From Lachnospiraceae bacterium (GTDB lineage: Bacteria; Bacillota; Clostridia; Lachnospirales; Lachnospiraceae), in the NCBI GenBank assembly GCA_015057035.1, contig SVFC01000017.1:1-48812 (forward strand): 48,812 nucleotides of DNA, written 5' to 3'. Of this stretch, positions 15,748 through 22,933 are shown in pieces. A program made the translations under genes and the position numbers. Below the pieces are notes generated by a model. It saw only the letters and a list, made by a program, of their open reading frames with translations, did no database searches and was not told the origin of the DNA. The first letter of the stretch is position 1. Each line of letters opens with the position of its first letter.

Positions 15748-16599
15748 ATGGGTAAAATTATTAAAGATACAATTCATGCAAATGGCATTGATATTGGAAT
15801 CTATACAATGGATTTTGACAGGGAGTATATTTCTTTGACGGATATTGCGAGGCATAGAAGTATTGATCCTAGAATAACAATACATAACTGGCTTAGAAGC
15901 AGAGATGTAGTAGAATTTTTAGGGTTATGGGAGTCTTTAAATAATCCAGATTTTAAACGTATCGAATTCGATACGTTTAAAAAAGATGCGGGTGCCAATG
16001 CATTTGTATTTTCAATTAAAAAATGGGAAGAAGAACTGCATGCAATTGGTTTAGTGTCTAAATCTGGAAGATATGGCGGAGGAATATATGCGCATATAGA
16101 CATTGCATTTGAATTTGCATCATGGATATCGCCAGAGTTTAAACTTTATATAATAAAGGATTACCAGCGATTAAAACATGATGAGAATAGCCGCTTATCT
16201 TTAACGTGGAATCTCAATAGAGAAATTTCTAAATTAAATTATCGAATTCATACAGATGCAATTAAAGAGAACTTAATTCCACCAGAATTGACACCGAGTC
16301 AAATCGCATATACGTATGCAACGGAAGCCGATATGTTGAATGTTGTATTATTTGGTATGACTGCAAAGGAGTGGAGAGATAAACACCCAAAACAAAAGGG
16401 GAATATTCGGGATTTTGCAACGATACAACATTTGCTTGTGCTATCAAATATGGAAAGTTATAATGCTATTTTGATTTCACAAGGACACACTCAGGCGGAG
16501 CGTATGTTGCTTCTGCATGATATGGCGGTTCAGCAGATGCATACCTTAGCAAGCTTGGAATTAAGTAATCTTCCACAGATAGAGGAGAAAAAATGCTAG
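15748..16599 (+). CDS. KilA-N domain DNA-binding protein
   Basis: 283 residues. The N-terminal part (about 15-145) is a KilA-N domain: FDREYISLTDIARHR, IHNWLRSRDVVEFLGLWESLNNPDF, then GLVSKSGRYGGGIYAHIDIAFEFASWISPEFKLYIIKDYQRLK in three adjoining parts. The C-terminal part (about 175-275) is the alpha-helical domain often fused to it in Firmicute chromosomes (LTPSQIAYTYATEADMLNVV, GMTAKEWRDK). KilA-N domains come from phages and large DNA viruses and bind DNA. Expression is probably from its own SOS-type promoter. A 32-bp palindrome lies inside the reading frame. The stop overlaps the next gene by 7 bases. Confidence 0.85.
   Translation: MGKIIKDTIHANGIDIGIYTMDFDREYISLTDIARHRSIDPRITIHNWLRSRDVVEFLGLWESLNNPDFKRIEFDTFKKDAGANAFVFSIKKWEEELHAIGLVSKSGRYGGGIYAHIDIAFEFASWISPEFKLYIIKDYQRLKHDENSRLSLTWNLNREISKLNYRIHTDAIKENLIPPELTPSQIAYTYATEADMLNVVLFGMTAKEWRDKHPKQKGNIRDFATIQHLLVLSNMESYNAILISQGHTQAERMLLLHDMAVQQMHTLASLELSNLPQIEEKKC
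15951..15982. repeat. 32-bp perfect palindrome inside the KilA-N gene
   Basis: The half site TTTTAAACGTATCGAA (15951-15966) is followed without spacer by its exact reverse complement (15967-15982), centred on GAATTC. It codes for residues in the N-terminal domain (FKRIEFDTFK). It could extrude a cruciform or serve as a binding site for a dimeric protein, perhaps the KilA-N protein itself; the palindrome is seen directly, the role is inference. Confidence 0.9.
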
Positions 16600-16916
16600 G
16601 CAAAATAGTTACAGTAACCGTGGACAGACCATTAGGTACTTACCACCCAAATCATAAAGATATCTATTATCCAATCAACTATGGCTACATCGAAGGTATC
16701 ATCGCTCCAGATGGAGAAGAGCAAGACGCATATATTCTTGGCGTGGACGAGCCGGTAGAGCAGTTTACAGGAAAAGTCATTGCCATTATTCACAGATTCA
16801 ATGATGTGGAAGAGAAATGGGTGGTGGCACCAGAGTCGCAAGTGTTTTCCAAGGAAGAGATTTGGGAACAGGTGAAGTTTCAGGAGCAGTTTTTTGAATC
16901 GGAAATAAGAATGTAA
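16593..16916 (+). CDS. Short inorganic-pyrophosphatase-like protein
   Basis: 107 residues, far shorter than the roughly 175 of classical family I pyrophosphatase. The match to the core is clear: GKIVTVTVDRPLG, YYPINYGYIEGI, DGEEQDAYILGVD, GKVIAIIHRFNDVEEKWVVAP. In the metal site D-G-E-E-Q-D replaces the classical D-G-D-P-L-D, so two of three acidic positions are aspartate and one is glutamate. It may cleave pyrophosphate or a nucleotide; activity of this short form is not assured. The start lies in the last 7 bases of the KilA-N gene with AGAGGAG before it, so it shares the SOS-type transcript. Confidence 0.78.
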   Translation: MLGKIVTVTVDRPLGTYHPNHKDIYYPINYGYIEGIIAPDGEEQDAYILGVDEPVEQFTGKVIAIIHRFNDVEEKWVVAPESQVFSKEEIWEQVKFQEQFFESEIRM

Positions 16917-16927
16917 TTGGAGGCATT

Positions 16928-17635
16928 ATGGCAAAAATCGTCATGTTCGATTTATATGACACTCTGTTAAAGGGCGTGTCGTTTGATTTTAATAAAGGTG
17001 TGGAATACTTGTATGAGACATTTTTCAAAGATAAGTGTAGTCTGGAGGAAATCATAGAATACTCAAAATCTTTTCTCCCTCTCTATGCGGCCCGCAAGGA
17101 AAAGAATACAGAGTTGTGTTTTATTACTGATGAGCTTCCGCTTTATTTTGAGAAATATGGTGTGAAAATGCCAGAAGATTTGTATGCTATTGAATACGAA
17201 TTCTTGGAACATCTGAAAGAGGATATTCTCCTGGATGAAGTAAAGGAAACGTTGCGTGCATTGCAGGAAAAAGGCGTCCATATGTATGTGTTTTCCAATA
17301 GTATTTTTACAGAAAAAGCAGCCAGCAAACATATAGGAAATCACGGGATTTTGGATTATTTTGACAAGGTCTTTTCCAGCGGAGATTATGGAGTTCGAAA
17401 GCCAGGAAAGGAATTTTTCCAGATTGCCATAGATGAAATATTGCGCATGCATCCAGGCGCAACCATAGAAGATATCTTTTTCGTGGGAAATGATTATGAG
17501 GCAGATGCAGTGGGTGGTACTGGTGCAGAGCTGAAAACTATATGGTACAATGTGGAGCATCTGCCAAATGAGAAGGGCTTGGAGATTTGGGATGTGGATG
17601 ATATGAGGAAGATTTTGGGAATAGTGTGCGAATAG
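16928..17635 (+). CDS. HAD-superfamily hydrolase (haloacid-dehalogenase-like)
   Basis: 235 residues. HAD motif I is FDLYDTLL with the nucleophile Asp8; the residue two further on is Tyr10, as in L-2-haloacid dehalogenases, rather than the Asp of most HAD phosphatases. Motif II is VFSNSIF, motif III is RKPGKEFF with the lysine, and motif IV is FVGNDYEADAVGG. A helical cap lies between motif I and II. Substrate unknown; the Tyr makes a plain phosphatase less certain. RBS TGGAGG precedes the ATG. It is 11 bases after the pyrophosphatase-like gene and a strong terminator follows, so it likely ends the KilA-N operon. Confidence 0.83.
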   Translation: MAKIVMFDLYDTLLKGVSFDFNKGVEYLYETFFKDKCSLEEIIEYSKSFLPLYAARKEKNTELCFITDELPLYFEKYGVKMPEDLYAIEYEFLEHLKEDILLDEVKETLRALQEKGVHMYVFSNSIFTEKAASKHIGNHGILDYFDKVFSSGDYGVRKPGKEFFQIAIDEILRMHPGATIEDIFFVGNDYEADAVGGTGAELKTIWYNVEHLPNEKGLEIWDVDDMRKILGIVCE

Positions 17636-17649
17636 ATATAAGGAAATTA

Positions 17650-17682
17650 AAAAGACGGAGAATGTATTTTCTCCGTCTTTTC
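17650..17682 (+). terminator. Strong intrinsic terminator
   Basis: A stem of about 13 bp (AAAAGACGGAGAA with TTCTCCGTCTTTT) closes a 6-base loop and ends in a T run. It lies 14 bases after the HAD gene and separates the KilA-N/pyrophosphatase/HAD unit from the next NUDIX gene. Confidence 0.85.
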
Positions 17683-17777
17683 TACGTTAGCATAGAATTT
17701 GCTTTTTTTCAAGACTTGTACTGCGGTGAATATAGGAGTAAAAAATATATTATAAAATATAAAATGGGGTAAAGTTT

Positions 17778-18287
17778 ATGCGCACAATTCTTGTTTTAGA
17801 TGAAAAAAACTATACCGATGATATGCCTGTTTTTGAGCGTGTGGGAGTCCGTGCTATCATACGAAAAAACGGTATGCTTGCTATGCAGCAGAGCGCTGCT
17901 GGGGAATACAAGATTCCTGGTGGTGGAATGGACAAAGGAGAAACCATTGTTGAGGCTTTGGCTCGTGAAGTGCGGGAAGAGACAGGACTGATTATTAAGC
18001 CTGAGACAATGCAAGAGCTTGGAGAGATTCTGGAAGTGCGCAAGGATATCTTTGATGGGAACACCAAGTATATTGCACACTCTTTGCACTACCTGTGTGA
18101 AGTGGAAGACGAGATGGTGGAGACTGCCATGACGGACAGTGAGATTAAGAGAGGCTTTCATCTGGCGTGGGCTGATATTGATACTATTATCAAGACCAAT
18201 GAAGCTCTCATGACAGAAAAATGGCAGTATCGCGATGTGGAATTTTTGAAGTGGTTGAAAGAACAAGATGTGTGGAAATCATTATAG
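17778..18287 (+). CDS. NUDIX hydrolase
   Basis: 169 residues. The canonical box GGGMDKGETIVEALAREV then REETGL is intact. The preceding strand (VRAIIRKNGMLAMQQSAAGEYKIPGGG) places the box in the middle of the usual fold, and the C-terminus (DVEFLKWLKEQ) carries a late helix. A MutT-like or ADP-ribose-type pyrophosphatase is possible. The gene follows a 142-base spacer that contains the terminator at 17650 and an A/T-rich stretch (17740-17765), so it probably starts a new transcript, though no clear -35/-10 pair can be fixed. Confidence 0.85.
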   Translation: MRTILVLDEKNYTDDMPVFERVGVRAIIRKNGMLAMQQSAAGEYKIPGGGMDKGETIVEALAREVREETGLIIKPETMQELGEILEVRKDIFDGNTKYIAHSLHYLCEVEDEMVETAMTDSEIKRGFHLAWADIDTIIKTNEALMTEKWQYRDVEFLKWLKEQDVWKSL

Positions 18288-18322
18288 ATAAAGCGTGAAG
18301 ATTTTATAATGGAGAGTTGAAA

Positions 18323-19126
18323 ATGAGTTTTTTGAATTTTGGTAAGAAAAACAAAGTAGAAGAAGGATTCACAGAATCCTTCTTTGAATGCATCAGAGAT
18401 GGTCTAACGATTCGTGGAACTGAATATCGTCCAGAAGGCGAGAATCTTCCTGTAGCAATTGTGTCACATGGATTTATGGCAAATCAGGATACGGTTCGTC
18501 ATTATGCGAAGGCTTTAGCGGGACTGGGATATGTGGCATATTGTTTTGATTTTTGCGGTGGAAGTGTATTGCATACAGGAAAGAGCGATGGAGCCACCAC
18601 AGATATGTCTGTGCTGACAGAGGTGAAGGATTTGGAAGCGGTAGTTGCTTATGTTCAGAGTCTGCCATATACCAGTGATGAATTGTTGCTTATGGGAGGA
18701 AGTCAGGGCGGATTCGTGTCTGCGCTTTTTGCGGCAAAACATCCAGAGATGGTAGAGAAACTAGTCCTGTTTTTCCCAGCATTGTGCATTCCGGATGATG
18801 CCAGAGCTGGCAAGATGATGTTGGCAAAATTCGATCCAAAGGATATCCCAGAAGTGCTTCACTGCGGTCCAATGAAGCTGGGTAGATGCTATCCTGCAGA
18901 CGTGATGAATCTGGGACCATATGAAGAAATTGCTCCATATGAGGGGCCAGTGTTGCTTGTGCATGGAACCAAAGATAATATTGTGGATTTAGAGTATTCA
19001 AAGAGAGCACAAAAAGCATACAAGAATGCCAGATTGGAAATCATTGAGGATGGCGCGCATGGATTTAGTCCAAAGCATGACGAGATTGCCATTGGATATT
19101 TGTGCGAGTTTGCGAAGTTAGATTAA
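18323..19126 (+). CDS. Alpha/beta hydrolase
   Basis: 267 residues from the ATG at 18323 (GGAGAG six bases ahead; a TTG at 18317 overlaps that site). The nucleophile elbow is GGSQGG with Ser127. AIVSHGFMANQDTV is the oxyanion strand, LVHGTKDNIVDL carries the acid, and EDGAHGFSP the histidine. This arrangement is that of the serine aminopeptidase S33/acyl-esterase-like group (DUF-type cytosolic esterases, cinnamoyl-esterase-like). Substrate unknown. It is the largest of the three alpha/beta hydrolases in the cluster. Confidence 0.85.
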   Translation: MSFLNFGKKNKVEEGFTESFFECIRDGLTIRGTEYRPEGENLPVAIVSHGFMANQDTVRHYAKALAGLGYVAYCFDFCGGSVLHTGKSDGATTDMSVLTEVKDLEAVVAYVQSLPYTSDELLLMGGSQGGFVSALFAAKHPEMVEKLVLFFPALCIPDDARAGKMMLAKFDPKDIPEVLHCGPMKLGRCYPADVMNLGPYEEIAPYEGPVLLVHGTKDNIVDLEYSKRAQKAYKNARLEIIEDGAHGFSPKHDEIAIGYLCEFAKLD

Positions 19127-19178
19127 CGGGTGTTTTTGCATCAAGGATGTTGTGTTTGGGAAATGGAGATTTATTAAT

Positions 19179-19787
19179 ATGAAATGGGATAATACTCAGT
19201 TAAAGTGGACCAGAGAACCAGAAGAATACACAATCACAGAAGATAAAATCGAAATTATCACAAAGCCACACACGGATTTGTGGCAGAGAACCTATTACCA
19301 TTTTCGTAATGACAATGCGCCAGTACTGCAGATGACAACAGAGGAGAAATACTTTTCCTTCATTGTAAAAACGGAGTTTGAGAGCAAGCATCGTTTTGAC
19401 CAATGTGGTGTAGTAATGTATCTGGACAGCGAGAACTGGTTAAAAGGTTCTATCGAATATGAGAATGAAAGTTTCCAGCATTTGGGAAGTGTTGTGACGA
19501 ATAATGGCTATTCTGATTGGGCTACCACAGAGATAGATGCTTCCATCAAATCCATGTGGTATCGTTTCAGCCGAAGAGAAGATGACTATTGTGTGGAGTG
19601 TTCCGAGGATGGTGTAACCTTTAAACAAATGCGCGTTTGCCATATGTGGAATGGCGGTGGTGAAGTTCAGTTTGGAATATATGCCTGCAGTCCAGAGGAT
19701 TCTTCCTTCAGAGCGACATTCACCCATATGGAATTAACAGAGTGTCAGTGGCTTGCCCATGATGGACAGGCTCCGGATGAAGAGTAA
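19179..19787 (+). CDS. DUF1349 family protein
   Basis: 202 residues from the ATG at 19179; GGAG at 19165-19168 precedes it, whereas a GTG at 19152 has no ribosome binding site. The sequence has the features of DUF1349 (concanavalin-A-like sandwich): KPHTDLWQRTYYHF at the front, a CGVVMYLDSENWLKGSIEY segment and a late GIYACSPEDSSFRATFTHM. No catalytic residues are known for the family, which is often linked to carbohydrate or enolase-related proteins by name only. It follows the hydrolase gene by 52 bases. Confidence 0.8.
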   Translation: MKWDNTQLKWTREPEEYTITEDKIEIITKPHTDLWQRTYYHFRNDNAPVLQMTTEEKYFSFIVKTEFESKHRFDQCGVVMYLDSENWLKGSIEYENESFQHLGSVVTNNGYSDWATTEIDASIKSMWYRFSRREDDYCVECSEDGVTFKQMRVCHMWNGGGEVQFGIYACSPEDSSFRATFTHMELTECQWLAHDGQAPDEE

Positions 19788-19905
19788 TAACTCCAGGAAA
19801 TTCTCGAAAGTATCAACCAGTAAAGCACGTCTAAGTGATATGGGTGAAGGATTACGGAATAAAGCTATAAACGGATGAGACGACAGATTGAAAGGAGTTT
19901 CTCAA

Positions 19906-20502
19906 ATGAAATGGATGATTGCGTCTGATATTCACGGTTCAGCGTATTTTTGTGAAAAGTTAATAGAAGCCTACAAGAGAGAAAATGCAGACAAGATATT
20001 GCTTCTTGGAGACATTTTATATCATGGCCCAAGAAATGATTTGCCAGAAGAATATGCACCAAAGCAGGTGATTGCAATGCTAAATGAATTGGCGCAGGAT
20101 ATCCTTTGTGTGCGTGGAAATTGCGATGCAGAAGTGGATCAGATGGTATTGGATTTTCCACTAATGGCAGATTATGCAATTATAACAGATGATGCAATGA
20201 ACTCCCATTGTGCCAAGGGTTCAAAAGAAGATGGTCAAAGAATAAGAATACCTATCATTTATGCAACCCATGGTCATATGTATAACAATGGTAATCTGCC
20301 GCCTTTACAGGCAGGAGATATTCTATTACATGGACACACTCATGTGCCAGCTTGTGAGCAGTATGAGACACATATTTACATTAATCCAGGCTCTGTGTCG
20401 ATTCCAAAGGAAGGTTCTCCACATAGCTATATGGTTTTTGATGGAGAAGTGTTTGAGTGGAAGACGCTGGAGGGGGAAGTGTATAGGGAATTTATTGTCT
20501 AA
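19906..20502 (+). CDS. yfcE: YfcE-type metallophosphoesterase
   Basis: 198 residues from the ATG at 19906 (AAAGGAG at 19891-19897). All calcineurin-like motifs are present: SDIHGSAYF, LLGDILYHG, CVRGNCDAEVD, ATHGHMY and LHGHTHVP. These bind two metals and match YfcE, a phosphodiesterase active on artificial bis-pNPP-type substrates. The physiological target is unknown. About 118 bases before it hold no recognisable element; the XRE regulator follows after 107 bases. Confidence 0.85.
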   Translation: MKWMIASDIHGSAYFCEKLIEAYKRENADKILLLGDILYHGPRNDLPEEYAPKQVIAMLNELAQDILCVRGNCDAEVDQMVLDFPLMADYAIITDDAMNSHCAKGSKEDGQRIRIPIIYATHGHMYNNGNLPPLQAGDILLHGHTHVPACEQYETHIYINPGSVSIPKEGSPHSYMVFDGEVFEWKTLEGEVYREFIV

Positions 20503-20512
20503 AAAATAGCAA

Positions 20513-20541
20513 TGTAAAGTTATGTTGCGGAATTGTAAAGT
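20513..20541 (+). promoter_or_regulatory. Direct repeat TGTAAAGT, 21-bp phase
   Basis: TGTAAAGT occurs at 20513-20520 and again at 20534-20541. The 21-base period places both on the same face of the helix, about 70-100 bases before the XRE regulator gene. This is a possible operator for that regulator. The repeat is visible; function is inference. Confidence 0.35.
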
Positions 20542-20609
20542 GGATGCGGTGGCTTTTAAAAGAATTATTTCCTACAATGAAATCACCGAGAATAAAGGAG
20601 GGTTTCATT

Positions 20610-21044
20610 ATGAAATTACCAGATAAGATAATTAAACTTAGAAAAGCAAATGGTTGGTCGCAAGAAGATTTAGCCGAAAGGTTAAATGTATCTCGCCAGG
20701 CAATTAGTCGTTGGGAAAACGGGACAGCGCTTCCAGATTCAAACAATGTTCTACAATTGAGCAAGTTGTTTTCTGTAACCGCAGACTATTTATTAAATGA
20801 TGATTATTCAAGTGATGAAGATATTCCTTGCGTGAAAGAAGTTCACGAAATCTTCGATTCAAAACAGAAAAATTTTATGAAATTAACATTGGTAGCTACA
20901 ATCGCTTTTATCATAGGTGCATTTGTGTGGCTATATCAGGCGATAAATGAGTTGAATATTGTTTATGATATTTTGGCTATTGTAAATGCGATTCTTTCTG
21001 CAGTTTTTTTGTATATTTATGAGAAAGCAAAGAGACAAAAATAA
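20610..21044 (+). CDS. XRE-family transcriptional regulator with C-terminal membrane spans
   Basis: 144 residues from the ATG at 20610, with AAAGGAGGG at 20594-20602. Residues about 3-58 are a helix-turn-helix domain: KIIKLRKANGWSQEDLAERL, NVSRQAISRWENGTALPD. A short acidic linker follows, then two hydrophobic spans around residues 90-110 and 115-138, ending in basic residues. Such membrane-bound XRE proteins in Firmicutes sense envelope or stress signals, but no target can be assigned. A TTG-like upstream frame at 20544 lacks support. Confidence 0.85.
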   Translation: MKLPDKIIKLRKANGWSQEDLAERLNVSRQAISRWENGTALPDSNNVLQLSKLFSVTADYLLNDDYSSDEDIPCVKEVHEIFDSKQKNFMKLTLVATIAFIIGAFVWLYQAINELNIVYDILAIVNAILSAVFLYIYEKAKRQK

Positions 21045-21067
21045 TTTTGATTTGAGATGAAGAAAAA

Positions 21068-21105
21068 TTAGGTACCAGAAGCGTCATATTTGCTCTAGTA
21101 CCTAA
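21068..21105. repeat. Hairpin repeat unit 1 (TTAGGTAC...GTACCTAA)
   Basis: An 8-bp inverted repeat, TTAGGTAC at 21068-21075 and GTACCTAA at 21098-21105, encloses 22 bases. It is the first of three such units in 172 bases. The spacer 21045-21520 that holds them has no gene. Confidence 0.75.
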
Positions 21106-21137
21106 GAAAATACTCCAAAAAGCATATTTAAGCATCA

Positions 21138-21179
21138 TTTTAGGTACAGAAATAGCAAATCGTAACTCAGTACCTAAAA
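21138..21179. repeat. Hairpin repeat unit 2 (TTTTAGGTAC...GTACCTAAAA)
   Basis: A 10-bp inverted repeat (21138-21147 with 21170-21179) encloses 22 bases. Its loop contains AGCAAAT, the reverse complement of ATTTGCT in the loop of unit 1, so units 1 and 2 may be in opposite orientation. Confidence 0.75.
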
Positions 21180-21201
21180 ATCACAAGAGTAGGAAGAATT
21201 A

Positions 21202-21239
21202 TTAGGTACAAAACCCTAAAAAGCATTGCTGGTACCTAA
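21202..21239. repeat. Hairpin repeat unit 3 (TTAGGTAC...GTACCTAA)
   Basis: The same 8-bp stem (21202-21209 with 21232-21239) encloses 22 bases, with ATTGCT before the right arm. Start-to-start distances of the three units are 70 and 64 bases. Confidence 0.75.
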
Positions 21240-21295
21240 ACTGACATAAAAAGACGTGTAAAGCCAAGAAGAAATAAGAGAATATGAAATAATTC

Positions 21296-21340
21296 ACGCG
21301 CGGTGAGAATTTTGGAAGAACCAAATATTCCACCGCGTGT
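21296..21340 (+). terminator. Strong hairpin, possible terminator of the XRE gene
   Basis: ACGCG-CGGTG (21296-21305) pairs with CACCG-CGTGT (21331-21340); the inside (GAATTTTGG with CCAAATATTC) adds further pairs round an AAGAA loop. It is followed by CTTATT, not by a strong T run, so an intrinsic terminator is possible but another structured function is not excluded. Confidence 0.45.
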
Positions 21341-21351
21341 CTTATTAGCAA

Positions 21352-21375
21352 TTTTATAAGAGCGCTTCTATAAAA
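21352..21375. repeat. Imperfect palindrome before the tig promoter
   Basis: TTTTATA (21352-21358) and TATAAAA (21369-21375) flank AGAGCGCTTC, itself nearly palindromic. It lies 34 bases before the tig -10 element and could be an operator or part of a hairpin. Confidence 0.5.
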
Positions 21376-21408
21376 AACTAAAAAACACTAGTATTTTCCC
21401 AAACTCTG

Positions 21409-21417
21409 TGCTATAAT
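21409..21417 (+). promoter_or_regulatory. Extended -10 promoter of tig
   Basis: TG-C-TATAAT (21409-21417) is an extended -10 element with a perfect TATAAT; no good -35 is seen 17 bases upstream. Transcription would start near 21424, leaving about 97 bases of leader. Confidence 0.6.
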
Positions 21418-21429
21418 CTCTTGTGATTG

Positions 21430-21467
21430 TGATGGTGGAAGTATGCCCTTTTTTAAAAGCACCATCA
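21430..21467 (+). promoter_or_regulatory. Leader hairpin of tig
   Basis: TGATGGTG (21430-21437) and CACCATCA (21460-21467) form an 8-bp stem in the 5' leader, about 50 bases before the start codon. Between them lies a CCCTTTTTT tract. It may regulate mRNA stability or translation. Confidence 0.5.
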
Positions 21468-21520
21468 TTCGAATAAGAAATACTTGTATTCATATATATT
21501 TAAGGAGGAAACAATAAGTA

Positions 21521-22849
21521 ATGAGTGTACAGGTTGAAAAGTTAGAAAAAAACATGGCGAAACTTACAATTGAAGTTCCAGCTGAAGAAGTAGAAAAAGC
21601 ATTAAACGCAGCTTACCAGAAACAGAAAGGAAGCATCAATGTTCCTGGATTCCGTAAAGGTAAAGTGCCACGCGCTATGATTGAAAAAATGTATGGCGTT
21701 GGCGTATTTTATGAAGAAGCAGCTAACATCTTAATGCAGAACAGCTATCCAGCAGCAGTAGAAGAAAGCGGCGTTGAAGTTGTATCTCGTCCAACAGTAG
21801 ATGTTGTTCAGATCGAAAAAGGCAAAGCATTCATCTATACAGCAGAAGTAGCAGTTAAGCCAGAAGTGAAGCTTGGAAAATACACAGGTGTATCTGTAAC
21901 AAAGGCTAACACAAAGGTTACAGCAGCAGAAGTAAAAGAAGCTTTAGAAGCTGAAAGAAATAAAAATGCTAGAACAGTAACTGTTACTAGAGCAATCAAG
22001 AATGGTGACACAGCAAACATCGATTATGAAGGATTCTGCGGAGGCGAGGCATTTGCAGGTGGCAAGGGTGAAGGACACGCATTAGAAATCGGTTCTCATT
22101 CATTCATCGACACATTTGAAGATCAGTTAGTAGGTCACAAAGCTGGTGAAGAAGTAGAAGTTAACGTTACATTCCCAGAACAGTACCATGCTCCAGAACT
22201 TGCTGGAAAGCCAGCTCTCTTCAAAGTTAAAATCAATGAAGTTACAACAAAAGAACTTCCAAAATTAGATGATGAATTCGCTTCAGATGTATCTGAATTC
22301 GAAACATTAGATGAATACAAAGAAGATATCAAGAAACAGCTTGAAGCTAAGAAGGCTGAAGAAGGAAAACGTGCTCAGGAAGACGAAGCAATCGCCGCTA
22401 TCGTAGAAAAATCTGAAATGGACATTCCAGAAGCAATGATCCAGACACAGTGTGAAGACATGGTAAATGAATTTGCACAGAGACTTGCACAGAGTGGTCT
22501 TACAATGGAACAGTATATGCAGTTCTCAGGTCAGACAGTTGACAAGTTAATGGAACAGGTTCGTCCAGAAGCTGAAACACGTATCAAAACAAGCCTTGTT
22601 CTTGAAGCTATCGTTAAAGCAGAAGGCATCGAAGCAACAGAAGAAGATGTGAACGCTGAAATCGAAAAGATGGCAGCTATGTACGGAGTGCCAGTAGAAC
22701 AGGTAAAAGAGTATGTAGGCGCAGACGAAGGCCTTAAGAGACAGATTGCTATTACAAAAGCTGTAGATTACATCATGGCTAACGTAAAAGAAAAAGCAAA
22801 AGCAAAACCAAAGAAAGATGCTGAAGCTGAAGTAGCAACAGAAGAATAA
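21521..22849 (+). CDS. tig: Trigger factor
   Basis: 442 residues, the usual length. The N-terminal ribosome-binding domain (1-about 115) has the signature GFRKGKVPR at residues 44-52, which docks on protein L23. The FKBP-like prolyl isomerase domain follows (about 150-240: NGDTANIDYEGF, ALEIGSHSFIDTFEDQLVG). The C-terminal helical arms take up the rest, ending in a lysine/glutamate-rich tail. It binds nascent chains at the ribosome exit. AAGGAGGAAAC is the ribosome binding site. It heads the tig-clpP-clpX-lon block common in Clostridia; a weak terminator lies before clpP. Confidence 0.97.
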   Translation: MSVQVEKLEKNMAKLTIEVPAEEVEKALNAAYQKQKGSINVPGFRKGKVPRAMIEKMYGVGVFYEEAANILMQNSYPAAVEESGVEVVSRPTVDVVQIEKGKAFIYTAEVAVKPEVKLGKYTGVSVTKANTKVTAAEVKEALEAERNKNARTVTVTRAIKNGDTANIDYEGFCGGEAFAGGKGEGHALEIGSHSFIDTFEDQLVGHKAGEEVEVNVTFPEQYHAPELAGKPALFKVKINEVTTKELPKLDDEFASDVSEFETLDEYKEDIKKQLEAKKAEEGKRAQEDEAIAAIVEKSEMDIPEAMIQTQCEDMVNEFAQRLAQSGLTMEQYMQFSGQTVDKLMEQVRPEAETRIKTSLVLEAIVKAEGIEATEEDVNAEIEKMAAMYGVPVEQVKEYVGADEGLKRQIAITKAVDYIMANVKEKAKAKPKKDAEAEVATEE

Positions 22850-22873
22850 TTTGTTGACTAGAAATACAAAACC

Positions 22874-22905
22874 AAGGGTTGCCGTGGAATTACGGCAGCC
22901 CTTTT
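22874..22905 (+). terminator. Intrinsic terminator between tig and clpP
   Basis: AGGGTTGCCGT pairs with ACGGCAGCCCT (one G-T pair) round GGAATT and ends in TTTT. It would end or attenuate tig transcripts. No separate clpP promoter is evident in the 28 bases that follow, so read-through is likely needed. Confidence 0.75.
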
Positions 22906-22933
22906 AGAACTTTTATTAAGGAGGCATTTTTAC

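Noticed and set aside
21045-21240. CRISPR array
   Set aside because: The repeats are inverted pairs with short stems, unit spacing is uneven, spacers are not of fixed length and no cas gene is near.
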